Assembly: GCA_964544605.1 (NCBI GenBank)
Contig: CAZJBX010000004.1
Location: 1 to 64,000 of the forward strand
DNA length: 64,000 nucleotides
From: JAMIFN01 sp964544605
Lineage (GTDB): Bacteria; Pseudomonadota; Gammaproteobacteria; Burkholderiales; Burkholderiaceae_C
Direction: 5' to 3'
Numbering within the stretch: position 1 is the first letter of the stretch; each line of letters starts with the position of its first letter. The notes under the pieces are model-generated. The model was not told the DNA's origin. It made no database searches and worked only from the letters and a program-made list of their open reading frames with translations. This document shows positions 24,628 to 32,845 of the stretch, in pieces. Position numbers and translations under genes: made by a program.

Positions 24628-26202
24628 ATGTTTGAGCACTTCCCACATGGGCCGCGCAGTGCGGCTTGGGCGGCTTTGCAAGCGCACTATGCGCAAGACA
24701 TGCAGGGCTTTGATTTGCGCCAGGCTTTTGCCGCTGATGCGCAGCGCTTTGAGCGCATGACTTGGCAAGCGCCGTATATCTTTGCCGATTTATCGAAAAA
24801 CTACTGGCAGCCCAAAACTTTGGGCTTGCTGCAAACTTTGGCGCAAGAGGTCGGCCTAGAGGCCCAGCGCGATGCCATGTTTGCTGGGGTCTATATCAAC
24901 CACAGCGAAGGGCGGCAGGTGCTGCACACGGCCTTGCGCCGCCCTGAGACCCAATTGCAAGGTGAGCTGGCAGAGGTGGCGCAAGTGCGGGCTGATTTTT
25001 TGGCCTATGCCGAGGCGCTGCGGGCCCGCCCTGAAATCACCGATGTGGTCAATATTGGCATTGGCGGCTCAGACTTGGGGCCGCGCTTGGCGGTGCAGGC
25101 TTTGGGCGCTTTTAACAATAGCGGCAAGCGTTTTCACTTTGTGGCCAATGTGGATGCGGGTGAGCTGCTGGAAGTGCTGGCCCAGTGCCGCCCCGAAAGC
25201 ACGGTGTTTTTGGTGGCCAGCAAAAGCTTTGGCACGCTGGAGACCATGACCAATGCCCGCAGTGCGCTGGCGTGGTTCAAGGCCGAAGGCGGGCAAGATG
25301 TGGCCCAGCATTTTGTCGGCATCACCAGCAATTTGCAGGCCGCCGCTGAGTTTGGCATTGCCCATACCTTTGGCTTTTGGGATTGGGTGGGCGGGCGCTT
25401 TTCGTTGTGGTCGGCCATCGGCCTGAGCATTGCCGTGGCGATTGGCCGCCAAGGTTTTGAGGCCATGCTGGCAGGCGCGCACGAAATGGACGAGCACTTT
25501 CGCCTTGCGCCCTTGGCACAAAACCTGCCCGTGCAATTGGCCCTATTGGATGTGTGGCAGCGCAATTTTTGCGGCTTCACGAATCGCACCATTGCGCCCT
25601 ACCACCACGGCCTGCGGCGCTTGGCGGCGCATTTGCAGCAGCTTGAAATGGAGAGCAATGGCAAGGGCGTGGACCAAATGGGCCGCCCCATGCCGGTGGA
25701 CACCGTGGGCATTGTGTGGGGGCAGGCGGGCAGCATTGGCCAGCACGCTTTCTTTCAGGCCATCCACCAAGGCACGCAAATCATTCCCTGTGAATTCATT
25801 GCCGTGGCCCAGCCCGAACACCATTTGCCTGAGCACCGCCGCCAGCTTCTGGCCAGTGCCTTGGCGCAGGCGCAGGCGCTGATGAATGGCAAGCCCAATG
25901 CCGAGGACGGCCACAGGCATTTTTCGGGCAACAGGCCCAGCTCGTTTTTGCTGCTCAAGCGCCTCACGCCCGCCAGTTTTGGCGCTTTGATTGCTTTGTT
26001 TGAGCACCGCGTTTTTGCCGCAGGCTGTTTGTGGGGCATCAATAGCTTTGACCAATTCGGCGTGGAGCTGGGCAAGGTGCTGGCGCAAGACCTGGCGCCG
26101 AGATTGGCCTCAGGCGATGGCAGCGGGCTGGATGCCTCGACTGCGGGTTTATTGCAGAAAATCCACGCCTGCTGCTTTGCCCAAGAGCCGCCCTCGGCCT
26201 GA
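24628..26202 (+). CDS. pgi: Glucose-6-phosphate isomerase
   Basis: A 524-residue phosphoglucose isomerase. Signature segments are VNIGIGGSDLGPRL (about 132-145), FWDWVGGRFSLWSAIGL and the C-terminal FDQFGVELGK. The catalytic Glu region (QLEMESNGKG) is present. It interconverts glucose-6-P and fructose-6-P in the cytoplasm. It lies downstream of tal. Confidence 0.96.
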   Translation: MFEHFPHGPRSAAWAALQAHYAQDMQGFDLRQAFAADAQRFERMTWQAPYIFADLSKNYWQPKTLGLLQTLAQEVGLEAQRDAMFAGVYINHSEGRQVLHTALRRPETQLQGELAEVAQVRADFLAYAEALRARPEITDVVNIGIGGSDLGPRLAVQALGAFNNSGKRFHFVANVDAGELLEVLAQCRPESTVFLVASKSFGTLETMTNARSALAWFKAEGGQDVAQHFVGITSNLQAAAEFGIAHTFGFWDWVGGRFSLWSAIGLSIAVAIGRQGFEAMLAGAHEMDEHFRLAPLAQNLPVQLALLDVWQRNFCGFTNRTIAPYHHGLRRLAAHLQQLEMESNGKGVDQMGRPMPVDTVGIVWGQAGSIGQHAFFQAIHQGTQIIPCEFIAVAQPEHHLPEHRRQLLASALAQAQALMNGKPNAEDGHRHFSGNRPSSFLLLKRLTPASFGALIALFEHRVFAAGCLWGINSFDQFGVELGKVLAQDLAPRLASGDGSGLDASTAGLLQKIHACCFAQEPPSA

Positions 26203-26236
26203 ATCGCTGGGGTTGATTTGGGCATAATGTGCGCCT

Positions 26237-27088
26237 ATGGCTAATCCGTTTTTCCTGCCGCTTCCGACCCCGCTTGATTACTTTCGCAGCCTGGTGCAAG
26301 AGGGCCAGAGTGTGCCCCTGCTTGAGGCTGCGGCCAGCTTGGCCCAAGATGTGGACCCGAGCTTGGATCTGCACTTGGTGCTCGATGAGGTCGATTTGCT
26401 GGCGGCCAAATTGCAGCGCCGTTTGTCTGCCGACACCCCTGCTTTAGAAAAACTGCTGGCGCTCAACCACTTCTTCTACCGTGAACTGCAATTTGCGGGC
26501 AATGTGAACGATTACTACGACCCGCAGAACAGCCACATCCATGCTGTGCTGCGCACCCGCAGGGGCATACCGGTTTCTCTGGCTGTGATTTGGCTGGAGC
26601 TGGCCGAGCGCATTGGCCTAGAGGCCAGCGGCGTGAACTTTCCGCAGCACTTCATGGTCAAGGCCAGCTTGCCCCAAGGCCAAGTGGTGATTGACCCGCT
26701 GACGGGCACTTCGCTCTCGCGCGATGACCTGCTCGACCGCCTGAGCGAAAACAAAATTCAGGTGCTGGACGACGAAGAAGGCATCCCCGTGGGTTTGTTT
26801 TTGCAAAGCGCCAGCCCGCAAGAGATTTTGGAGCGCATGTTGCGCAATTTGCAGCAGGTCTATGCCATGCAGCAGCGCCCTGAGCGCCAGCTCGCCGTGT
26901 TGCACCGCCTCTTGGCCTTGCTGCCTGAATCTTGGCCCGATTACCGCGAACGCGCGCATTTGCTGGCGCAAATGGGCGATGTGGATGCGGCGATTGCCGA
27001 TTTGCAGCGCTATTTGCATGGCCGCAGCGATTCGATTGAAGCCGAGGATGTGCGCGCCGAAATCACGCGCTTGCAGGGCAAGGTATGA
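26237..27088 (+). CDS. SirB1-family protein (transglutaminase-like fold with TPR)
   Basis: A 283-residue protein. The SirB1/transglutaminase-like region covers about 35-200, with FFYRELQFAGNVNDYYDPQNS and GIPVSLAVIWLELAERIG. The C-terminal tail (about 205-275) has TPR-like helices. The family is widespread in proteobacteria, often near translation or peptide-release genes, and its activity is unproven. Its stop overlaps the ATG of the next gene (ATGA), which codes for TsaC/Sua5. Confidence 0.87.
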   Translation: MANPFFLPLPTPLDYFRSLVQEGQSVPLLEAAASLAQDVDPSLDLHLVLDEVDLLAAKLQRRLSADTPALEKLLALNHFFYRELQFAGNVNDYYDPQNSHIHAVLRTRRGIPVSLAVIWLELAERIGLEASGVNFPQHFMVKASLPQGQVVIDPLTGTSLSRDDLLDRLSENKIQVLDDEEGIPVGLFLQSASPQEILERMLRNLQQVYAMQQRPERQLAVLHRLLALLPESWPDYRERAHLLAQMGDVDAAIADLQRYLHGRSDSIEAEDVRAEITRLQGKV

Positions 27089-28080
27089 GCACCGTGCCCA
27101 CCCCGCTGAGTGTGGCCGAGGCCGCCGCGCATGTGGCCGCAGGCGGTTTGCTCGGCCTGCCCACTGAAACCGTGTATGGCTTGGCCGCCGATGCAGACCA
27201 GCCCGAGGCGGTGGCGCAAATTTTTACGGCCAAAGGCCGCCCTGCCGACCACCCTTTAATCGTGCATGTGTTGGGGCAAGAGCAGGCGCAGCACTATGCG
27301 GCGCAATGGCCTGATTTCGCCGAACATTTGGCGCAGGCGTTTTGGCCTGGGCCTTTGACTTTGATTGTGCCGCGCCAGCCTGAACGCGCAGCGGCCGCAG
27401 CAGGTGGGCAAAGCACGGTGGGCCTGCGTGCGCCCGCCCACCCTGTAGCGCGCGAGCTATTGCAAGCCTGCGCCGCACTGGGGGTGCAGGGTTTGGCCGC
27501 GCCGAGTGCGAACCGTTTTGGTCGCATCAGCCCCACCACGGCGGCCCATGTGCAGGCCGAATTTGGCAGCCAAGTACCTGTGCTCGATGGCGGGCCTTGC
27601 GCTGTGGGCATTGAGTCCACCATCGTCGATTGCAGCCGTGGCCAAGCCGTGTTGCTGCGCCCCGGGCAAATCAGTGCCGCCGCCATTGATGCGGTGCTGG
27701 CCCCTTTGGGCATGGCCCTGCAAGACCCCAACAGCTTGGCGCAGCAACAGCCCAAAGCATCGGGCACTTTGGCGGCCCATTACGCGCCGCAGGCCAAGCT
27801 GCGTCTGATGGATGCCGCCTTGCTGCAAACGGCCCTTGATGTGCTTGGCCCAGAGGCGAAAAATATCGCCATCTACAGCCGCAGCTTGCTGCGCTTGCCC
27901 AATCAGCAAGTGCTGTTTCGCCTCATGCCGCAAGAGGCCGATGCCGCCGCGCAAGAGCTGTTTGCTGCGCTGCGCGAACTGGATGCGCAGGGCGTGAATT
28001 TGATTTGGGTGGAAACCCCGCCTGCTGATGCCGACTGGGACGGCGTGCGCGATCGACTGCAACGCGCAGCGGCAGCGTAA
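27085..28080 (+). CDS. L-threonylcarbamoyladenylate synthase (Sua5/TsaC)
   Basis: A 331-residue protein. The YrdC-type domain covers about 10-200 (GLPTETVYGLAADA, KGRPADHPLIVH, FWPGPLTL and APSANRFGRISPTTA). A linker and a Sua5 C-terminal domain follow (about 215-331), so it is the long Sua5 form rather than short TsaC. It makes threonylcarbamoyl-AMP from Thr, bicarbonate and ATP for t6A37 in tRNA. It is translationally coupled to the SirB1-like gene. Confidence 0.93.
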   Translation: MSTVPTPLSVAEAAAHVAAGGLLGLPTETVYGLAADADQPEAVAQIFTAKGRPADHPLIVHVLGQEQAQHYAAQWPDFAEHLAQAFWPGPLTLIVPRQPERAAAAAGGQSTVGLRAPAHPVARELLQACAALGVQGLAAPSANRFGRISPTTAAHVQAEFGSQVPVLDGGPCAVGIESTIVDCSRGQAVLLRPGQISAAAIDAVLAPLGMALQDPNSLAQQQPKASGTLAAHYAPQAKLRLMDAALLQTALDVLGPEAKNIAIYSRSLLRLPNQQVLFRLMPQEADAAAQELFAALRELDAQGVNLIWVETPPADADWDGVRDRLQRAAAA

Positions 28081-28419
28081 AAACAGCATCGCTGCCATTC
28101 AAGTGTGGCCCGCTTTTGGGCTGCGTTGATGGCCGCTTTTGGGGCTGAAGTTCGTTGCGCAGGCTTGCCAGAAAAAACCACTAGCCCAAAGCGTCATAAG
28201 CTCTGCATTTTTTCTTCGTTCACAAAAGGCGTGCGTGCTTTTACAGTACGCAAGCGATGCGGCCATTGTGTTCGACGCAATTTGTTTTTTTTGCACAACA
28301 AATTGCGCTGTTTCACAAAACTGTCATATCAAGTTTGCACACTTGCGCTTGTTCCGATTCAGTTCTGATGGGCTGGGTTGTGGGGCAATCTTTTTATTTG
28401 GATTTTTGGAGTTTTCTCG
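28081..28419. other. Non-coding region: long leader of the porin gene
   Basis: These 339 bases hold no convincing gene. The small open frames crossing it have no start signal and no recognisable sequence. It contains a perfect 11-bp inverted repeat at 28276-28307 (listed separately) and the porin ribosome site (GGAG, 28408-28411). A GC drop compared with the flanks is visible around 28190-28350, as expected for a regulatory region. Confidence 0.6.
28276..28307. promoter_or_regulatory. Perfect 11-bp inverted repeat in the porin leader
   Basis: CGCAATTTGTT (28276-28286) and AACAAATTGCG (28297-28307) are exact inverted arms around a 10-base loop rich in T. No T tract follows on either strand, so it looks like an operator or an RNA hairpin rather than a terminator. 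It lies about 113 bases before the porin start codon. Confidence 0.55.
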
Positions 28420-29382
28420 ATGAAAAAAACACTGATTGCGCTTGCTGCTACAACAGCCGCCAGCGCGTTTGCAGCCAATTCCGTCACGATTTACGGTGTG
28501 GCCGATTCATGGTTTGGTCAAAGCAAGGGTGACAACGGCATCAACCAAACGGTGGTGCAGTCTGGCGGCCTGTCTGCTTCACGCGTGGGCTTGAGCATCA
28601 AAGAGGATTTGGGCGATGGTTTGGGCGCGTTTGCGGTGATTGAAGATGGTATCAATTTGGACAACGGCAGCAGAACGGCGGCTGGGCGCAAATATGTGGT
28701 GGGTTTGTCGGGTGGTTTTGGTGCGCTTTCTTTGGGCCGCCAAACGACACCTTATGAGGATTTTTATGTCAAGAGTTTCTATACGATGGACAGTGCTTTT
28801 GAAGGCATGAAAAATGGTGGCCGTGCGGCGGCTTATACCCATGCGGGGCGCATTGATAACGGTATTCGTTATGACAGCCCCAATTTCGACGGCTTCACCG
28901 CATCTTTGCATGTGGGCTTGGGTGAAAACAAAACCGCTGCTATCAGCGCCACCAAAAACCTGGGCGTAAGCGTGCGTTACGCCAAAGGCCCTGTGGTTGT
29001 GGGCGTAGCGCACCAAAAGGATGAAGTGACGGGCGCGCCCATCACGAGCACCACCAATACTGTGGTCGCTGGCTCTTACGACTTCAAGGTGGCCAAGGTG
29101 AATGTGGGTTACAACACGGCGAAAAGGTCGCAGGTTCAGCCCAAAGAAAAAGCCTATAACCTCGGCGTGGTCGTGCCTTTGGGTAGCTTCTCACTGGCGG
29201 GCGAGTTTGGCCAATCCAAGGTCAGTCAGGGTGGCATCAAAACCAAGTCTTACGGTTTGGAAGGCCGCTACGCTTTGAGCAAACGCAGCACGCTGTATGC
29301 AGGTGCGGGCCAGTCGAAAATCAGTGGCGCTGCCAACCCCAACCGCCGCAATATCGGTTTGGGTTTGCGCCACACCTTCTAA
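28420..29382 (+). CDS. Gram-negative trimeric porin (outer membrane)
   Basis: A 320-residue general porin. The signal peptide MKKTLIALAATTAASAFA is followed by the porin start SVTIYGVADSWFG. Alternating beta strands run throughout, with SFGALSLGRQTTP-type loops, and the protein ends ...GLRHTF, a terminal Phe as needed for BamA recognition. It would form 16-stranded diffusion channels. ATG 28420 has GGAG eight bases upstream. A long leader and three hairpins downstream suggest RNA-level control. Confidence 0.93.
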   Translation: MKKTLIALAATTAASAFAANSVTIYGVADSWFGQSKGDNGINQTVVQSGGLSASRVGLSIKEDLGDGLGAFAVIEDGINLDNGSRTAAGRKYVVGLSGGFGALSLGRQTTPYEDFYVKSFYTMDSAFEGMKNGGRAAAYTHAGRIDNGIRYDSPNFDGFTASLHVGLGENKTAAISATKNLGVSVRYAKGPVVVGVAHQKDEVTGAPITSTTNTVVAGSYDFKVAKVNVGYNTAKRSQVQPKEKAYNLGVVVPLGSFSLAGEFGQSKVSQGGIKTKSYGLEGRYALSKRSTLYAGAGQSKISGAANPNRRNIGLGLRHTF

Positions 29383-29395
29383 GCGGAATTCTGCT

Positions 29396-29431
29396 CGGGG
29401 TGCTTGGACAAGCCCCGTATCCCTTGTCCAA
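29396..29431 (+). other. Two mutually exclusive hairpins after the porin gene
   Basis: TTGGACAAG (29404-29412) pairs perfectly with CTTGTCCAA (29423-29431). The same left arm lies inside an alternative hairpin, CGGG(GT)GCTT-GGAC-AAGCCCCG (29396-29417). The two folds cannot form together. Confidence 0.5.
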
Positions 29432-29446
29432 CTTCAAGGTATTGGA

Positions 29447-29502
29447 GCTTCTACAACACTGTTTTTGGGTGTCAGCAGCGCAAAAAAGGTGTTGCAGAAG
29501 GC
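29447..29502 (+). other. Long stem in the porin 3' region
   Basis: GCTTCTACAACAC (29447-29459) pairs with GTGTTGCAGAAGGC (29489-29502) with one wobble and one bulge, enclosing a 29-base loop. Confidence 0.5.
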
Positions 29503-29510
29503 TTCTTGAT

Positions 29511-29545
29511 ACCCGCCATCGCAGCGATGTGAGGCGGGTTTTTTT
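29511..29545 (+). terminator. Terminator of the porin transcript
   Basis: ACCCGCC (29511-29517) pairs with GGCGGGT (29533-29539). Within its loop ATCGC/GCGAT extends the stem. Seven T follow, about 130 bases after the porin stop. Confidence 0.88.
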
Positions 29546-29595
29546 CATGCCCAGCACCAGCTTGGTGCAGCCATTGCCAGATATGATGCCCACCC

Positions 29596-30174
29596 ATGAT
29601 AGGACGCATACACGGAACTTTGATAGACCAAGCGCCGCCGCAAATTTTGGTGGATTGCCACGGCGTAGGTTATGAATTGCTGCTGCCCATGAGCAGCTTT
29701 TACAAGCTGCCCGCAGTGGGGCAAATGGTGACGCTGTTGACGCAATTGATTGTGCGTGAAGACGCGCAAGTGCTCTATGGCTTTGAAACCGCAGGCGAGC
29801 GCGAGGCTTTTCGTCAGCTCATCAAGGTCTCAGGCGTGGGCCCACGCACGGCGCTGGCCGTGCTCAGTGGCATGACGGTGGCCGATTTGGGCTTGGCCGT
29901 GAGCACGCAAGAGATGGGGCGCATCATCAAAGTGCCTGGCATCGGCAAAAAAACCGCCGAGCGCCTGCTGCTGGAGCTCAAAGGCAAGCTGGGCAGTGAT
30001 TTAACGGGCGTGAGTACGGCGGCGATTGCAGCCAGCGGCGCACAGGCCGATATTTTGCAGGCGCTGATGGCACTGGGCTATTCAGAAAAAGAAGCCAGCG
30101 CCACGCTGAAAACCCTGCCTGCCGATGTGGGCGTGAGTGAGGGCATCAAGCTGGCTTTGAAGAAGCTGGCCTAA
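29596..30174 (+). CDS. ruvA: Holliday junction branch migration protein RuvA
   Basis: A 192-residue RuvA. The OB-fold N-terminus is MIGRIHGTLIDQAPPQILVDCHGVGYE, with helix-hairpin-helix motifs at about 70-130 (KVSGVGPRTALAVLSGM and VPGIGKKTAERLLLELKG). A flexible linker and C-terminal domain III (about 145-192) contact RuvB. ruvB and ruvC are not in this window. The preceding porin terminator implies its own promoter. Confidence 0.95.
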   Translation: MIGRIHGTLIDQAPPQILVDCHGVGYELLLPMSSFYKLPAVGQMVTLLTQLIVREDAQVLYGFETAGEREAFRQLIKVSGVGPRTALAVLSGMTVADLGLAVSTQEMGRIIKVPGIGKKTAERLLLELKGKLGSDLTGVSTAAIAASGAQADILQALMALGYSEKEASATLKTLPADVGVSEGIKLALKKLA

Positions 30175-30194
30175 ATGCCCCACATGGGCGGCGC

Positions 30195-31025
30195 TTAACG
30201 GAAAGCGCCTTCGCGCTGCCAGTAGGTCATCACAATTTTTACGCCTTTGATGACGGGCGTGCCCGCATGTAAGGTCATTTCATCGTTTTGGCCATCAATC
30301 GTCATGTTTTGAAAAAACACCGCCCCGCCTTGGCGCGGGTGCAGTTCAGCGCCGACTTTGGGGAAGCTGGTGCCGCCGCCTTCATCGGGCGTTTGCAAAT
30401 ACATGACGGTGGTGCCCACGCGTTGGCCGCCGCGCTTGAGGTGGCTGGCGCTGCCGGCTTTGTCAGGGTTGAACCAATCGAAATGGGGGCGGTACTCTTG
30501 CCCGTCTTCATAGCGCAGCACTTGCAGGCCCTCGCCGTTTTCTACGGGCCAGCCCGTGAGTGTGGCCAAGCGCTGCTCGATGCAATCAATCAGTGGGGTC
30601 TCGGCGCGGGTGAAGAAGACGCTGGAGCTGGTGCGGGCGTGGTGGGCCTCGCTGACGCCGGTTTCTTGGTTCACCACGCCTGAGCGCTTCAGCCCTTTGC
30701 TGTGGGCATAGTCAATCAGCTCTTGGCATTCGGCGGCGCTGAGCACGCCATCAAGCAAGGCGGCCTTCGGCTGGCTCAGGCGGCTGAGGACACGCAGGCC
30801 AGCAGGCAGCTTGACCTCATCAATCGTGGGCAGGGCTTTGCGCCATTGCGCGGGCATATTTAGGGCGGCCAAGCCTTCGTCCAAAGCAGTGGCGGCATCT
30901 TGGTCTTGCCAGACTTTGGCGACCATGCGGCTGTACATGCCTTGGGGCTTACAGCCTTTTTTCAGGTTGTCCAAAATCCAGTTCTGCCAGCTCTCGCCGT
31001 GTTTGCTCAATACAGTGCTAGTCAT
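30195..31025 (-). CDS. 2-oxoglutarate/Fe(II) oxygenase, prolyl 4-hydroxylase-like
   Basis: A 276-residue protein with a C-terminal P4H-type double-stranded beta-helix. The HxD iron motif is in YRPHFDWF, the distal His in TLHAGTPV, and the 2-oxoglutarate lysine follows in KGVKIVMTYW. The first about 80 residues form a helical N-terminal domain. It would hydroxylate a peptide or other substrate using O2 and 2-oxoglutarate. It is convergent with ruvA and divergent from ttcA. Substrate is not predictable. Confidence 0.88.
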   Translation of the reverse strand: MTSTVLSKHGESWQNWILDNLKKGCKPQGMYSRMVAKVWQDQDAATALDEGLAALNMPAQWRKALPTIDEVKLPAGLRVLSRLSQPKAALLDGVLSAAECQELIDYAHSKGLKRSGVVNQETGVSEAHHARTSSSVFFTRAETPLIDCIEQRLATLTGWPVENGEGLQVLRYEDGQEYRPHFDWFNPDKAGSASHLKRGGQRVGTTVMYLQTPDEGGGTSFPKVGAELHPRQGGAVFFQNMTIDGQNDEMTLHAGTPVIKGVKIVMTYWQREGAFR

Positions 31026-31175
31026 GGTTTTACCGTCTCAAAGTGTCAGGGCATCTGGGCCCGAGTGAATAGGGCCTTGCAAAGGATGCAGGGATAATAC
31101 GGGCTTTTGCCAAAATGCCCAGCCGTTTAAGCTGGGCCTGATGGCTTTGTTTGGTCTCCATCCATAAAGAGCGCC

Positions 31176-32171
31176 ATGAGCGATAGCCCCACCACCCCCA
31201 CCCCTGCCACCGATACAGATGCCGAAGCCGCGCGTTACAAGCACGGCCTGCTGCGCATGAATAAAAAAGAACGCACGCCCGAAGAAAAGGCCAAGCTGGA
31301 AGCCCATAAGCTGGAAAAGCGCCTGTGCCGCCTGACGGGACAGGCGATTGTGGACTACAACATGATTGAGCAGGGCGACCGCGTCATGGTCTGTCTCTCT
31401 GGCGGCAAAGACAGCTTTAGCTTGCTCGATATTTTGCTGAAGCTGCAAAAACGCGCGCCGATTGATTTTGAGATTGTGGCGGTGAATTTGGACCAAAAGC
31501 AGCCGGGTTTTCCAGCCGATGTGCTGCCCGCCTATCTCGAAAAAATGGGCATCGAATACCACATTGAGACCCAAGACACCTACAGCATCGTCACCGACAA
31601 AATCGCCCCCGGCGGCACCATGTGCAGCCTGTGCTCGCGTCTGCGCCGTGGCATTTTGTATCGGGTGGCCGATGAGTTGAAGGCGACCAAAATCGCCCTG
31701 GGCCACCACCGCGATGACATTGTGCAAACCCTGCTGCTGAATATGTTTTTCGGCGCGCGGCTCAAGGGTATGCCGCCCAAGCTGCAAAGCGATTCGGGCC
31801 GCCACATCGTCATTCGCCCGCTGGCCTATGTGGATGAGCGTGATTTGGTGGCTTGGAGCGCCTTGCAGCAGCACCCCATCATTCCTTGCAATTTGTGCGG
31901 TAGCCAAGAGAATTTGCAGCGCAAGCAGATTGGCGACATGTTGCGCGATTGGCAAACCCGCTTTCCGGGGCGCATTGAGATGATGATGCGCTCTTTGCAG
32001 CATGTGGTGCCTTCGCATTTGATGGATACCGAGCTGTATGACTTCAAAAACCTGCGCATCACCGGGCAGGCCGATGCGGATGGCGATGTCGCCTTTGATG
32101 AGGAAATGCCACGCATCCGCCCCGAGGTGATGGATGTGTTCAACGCCGCCGCTGAGGATGCCGAGCCATGA
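31176..32171 (+). CDS. ttcA: tRNA 2-thiocytidine(32) synthetase TtcA
   Basis: A 331-residue PP-loop ATPase. The SGGKDS motif is at 75-80. The TtcA cysteines are C150/C153 (GTMCSLCSRLRRG) and C238/C241 (PCNLCGSQ), which hold an Fe-S cluster. It thiolates C32 in certain tRNAs. Its stop overlaps the ATG of the following phosphatase gene. Confidence 0.96.
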   Translation: MSDSPTTPTPATDTDAEAARYKHGLLRMNKKERTPEEKAKLEAHKLEKRLCRLTGQAIVDYNMIEQGDRVMVCLSGGKDSFSLLDILLKLQKRAPIDFEIVAVNLDQKQPGFPADVLPAYLEKMGIEYHIETQDTYSIVTDKIAPGGTMCSLCSRLRRGILYRVADELKATKIALGHHRDDIVQTLLLNMFFGARLKGMPPKLQSDSGRHIVIRPLAYVDERDLVAWSALQQHPIIPCNLCGSQENLQRKQIGDMLRDWQTRFPGRIEMMMRSLQHVVPSHLMDTELYDFKNLRITGQADADGDVAFDEEMPRIRPEVMDVFNAAAEDAEP

Positions 32172-32824
32172 GCAGCGCAGCGGTCGATTTTTGCCTGATT
32201 CGCCACGGCGAGACGGACTGGAACCGTGAGGCCCGTATGCAGGGCCATGCCGATGTGGGTTTGAATGCCCAAGGCCGTGCCCAAGCCGAGCAAGTGGCGC
32301 AGGCTTTGCAAAACGAGGTGTTTGATGTGCTGTATGCCAGCGATTTGAGCCGTGCGGCCGATACTGCAGCGGCCATTGCGCGGCTGCGTCAGCCTGCTTT
32401 GGCTGTCCAGCACACGCCGCTTTTGCGCGAGCGCGACTATGGCCGCTTTCAAGGCATGACCTTGGCCGAGGTGGAGGCGATTGAGCCCGATGCGGCCCAG
32501 CGTTGGCGCAGCCGTGAGGCGGGTTTTGCCCCCGATGGCGGTGAAACCCTGTTGCAGTTTGCCGCCCGTATGGATGCCTGGCTGCAAGACTGCGTCCAGC
32601 GCCATGCGGGGCAGCGTGTGGCCGTGGTGACGCATGGCGGTGTGCTCGATATTGTGTGGCGGCTGGTGCATGGCGTGGCGGTGGATGTGCCGCGCGCTTG
32701 GCCGCTGCCCAATACAGGCGTGAGCCGCCTGCGCTGGCAGGCCGGGCAGTGGCAGCTGCTGGACTGGGGCAACACCCAGCATTTGAGCGAGCCAGCGGTG
32801 GTGCGGGACGAAACCATCGCCTAG
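32168..32824 (+). CDS. Histidine phosphatase family protein (phosphoglycerate mutase-like)
   Basis: A 218-residue histidine phosphatase. The catalytic RHG motif is in LIRHGETDWN (phospho-His), with RERDYGRFQGM in the middle and VVTHGGVLDIV carrying the second His. The family includes cofactor-dependent mutases, CobC and broad phosphatases; the short length favours a phosphatase. ATGA overlap with ttcA indicates coupling. The exact substrate is unknown. Confidence 0.87.
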   Translation: MSSAAVDFCLIRHGETDWNREARMQGHADVGLNAQGRAQAEQVAQALQNEVFDVLYASDLSRAADTAAAIARLRQPALAVQHTPLLRERDYGRFQGMTLAEVEAIEPDAAQRWRSREAGFAPDGGETLLQFAARMDAWLQDCVQRHAGQRVAVVTHGGVLDIVWRLVHGVAVDVPRAWPLPNTGVSRLRWQAGQWQLLDWGNTQHLSEPAVVRDETIA

Positions 32825-32845
32825 AGGCCAGCAGAGGAGCCGCCC

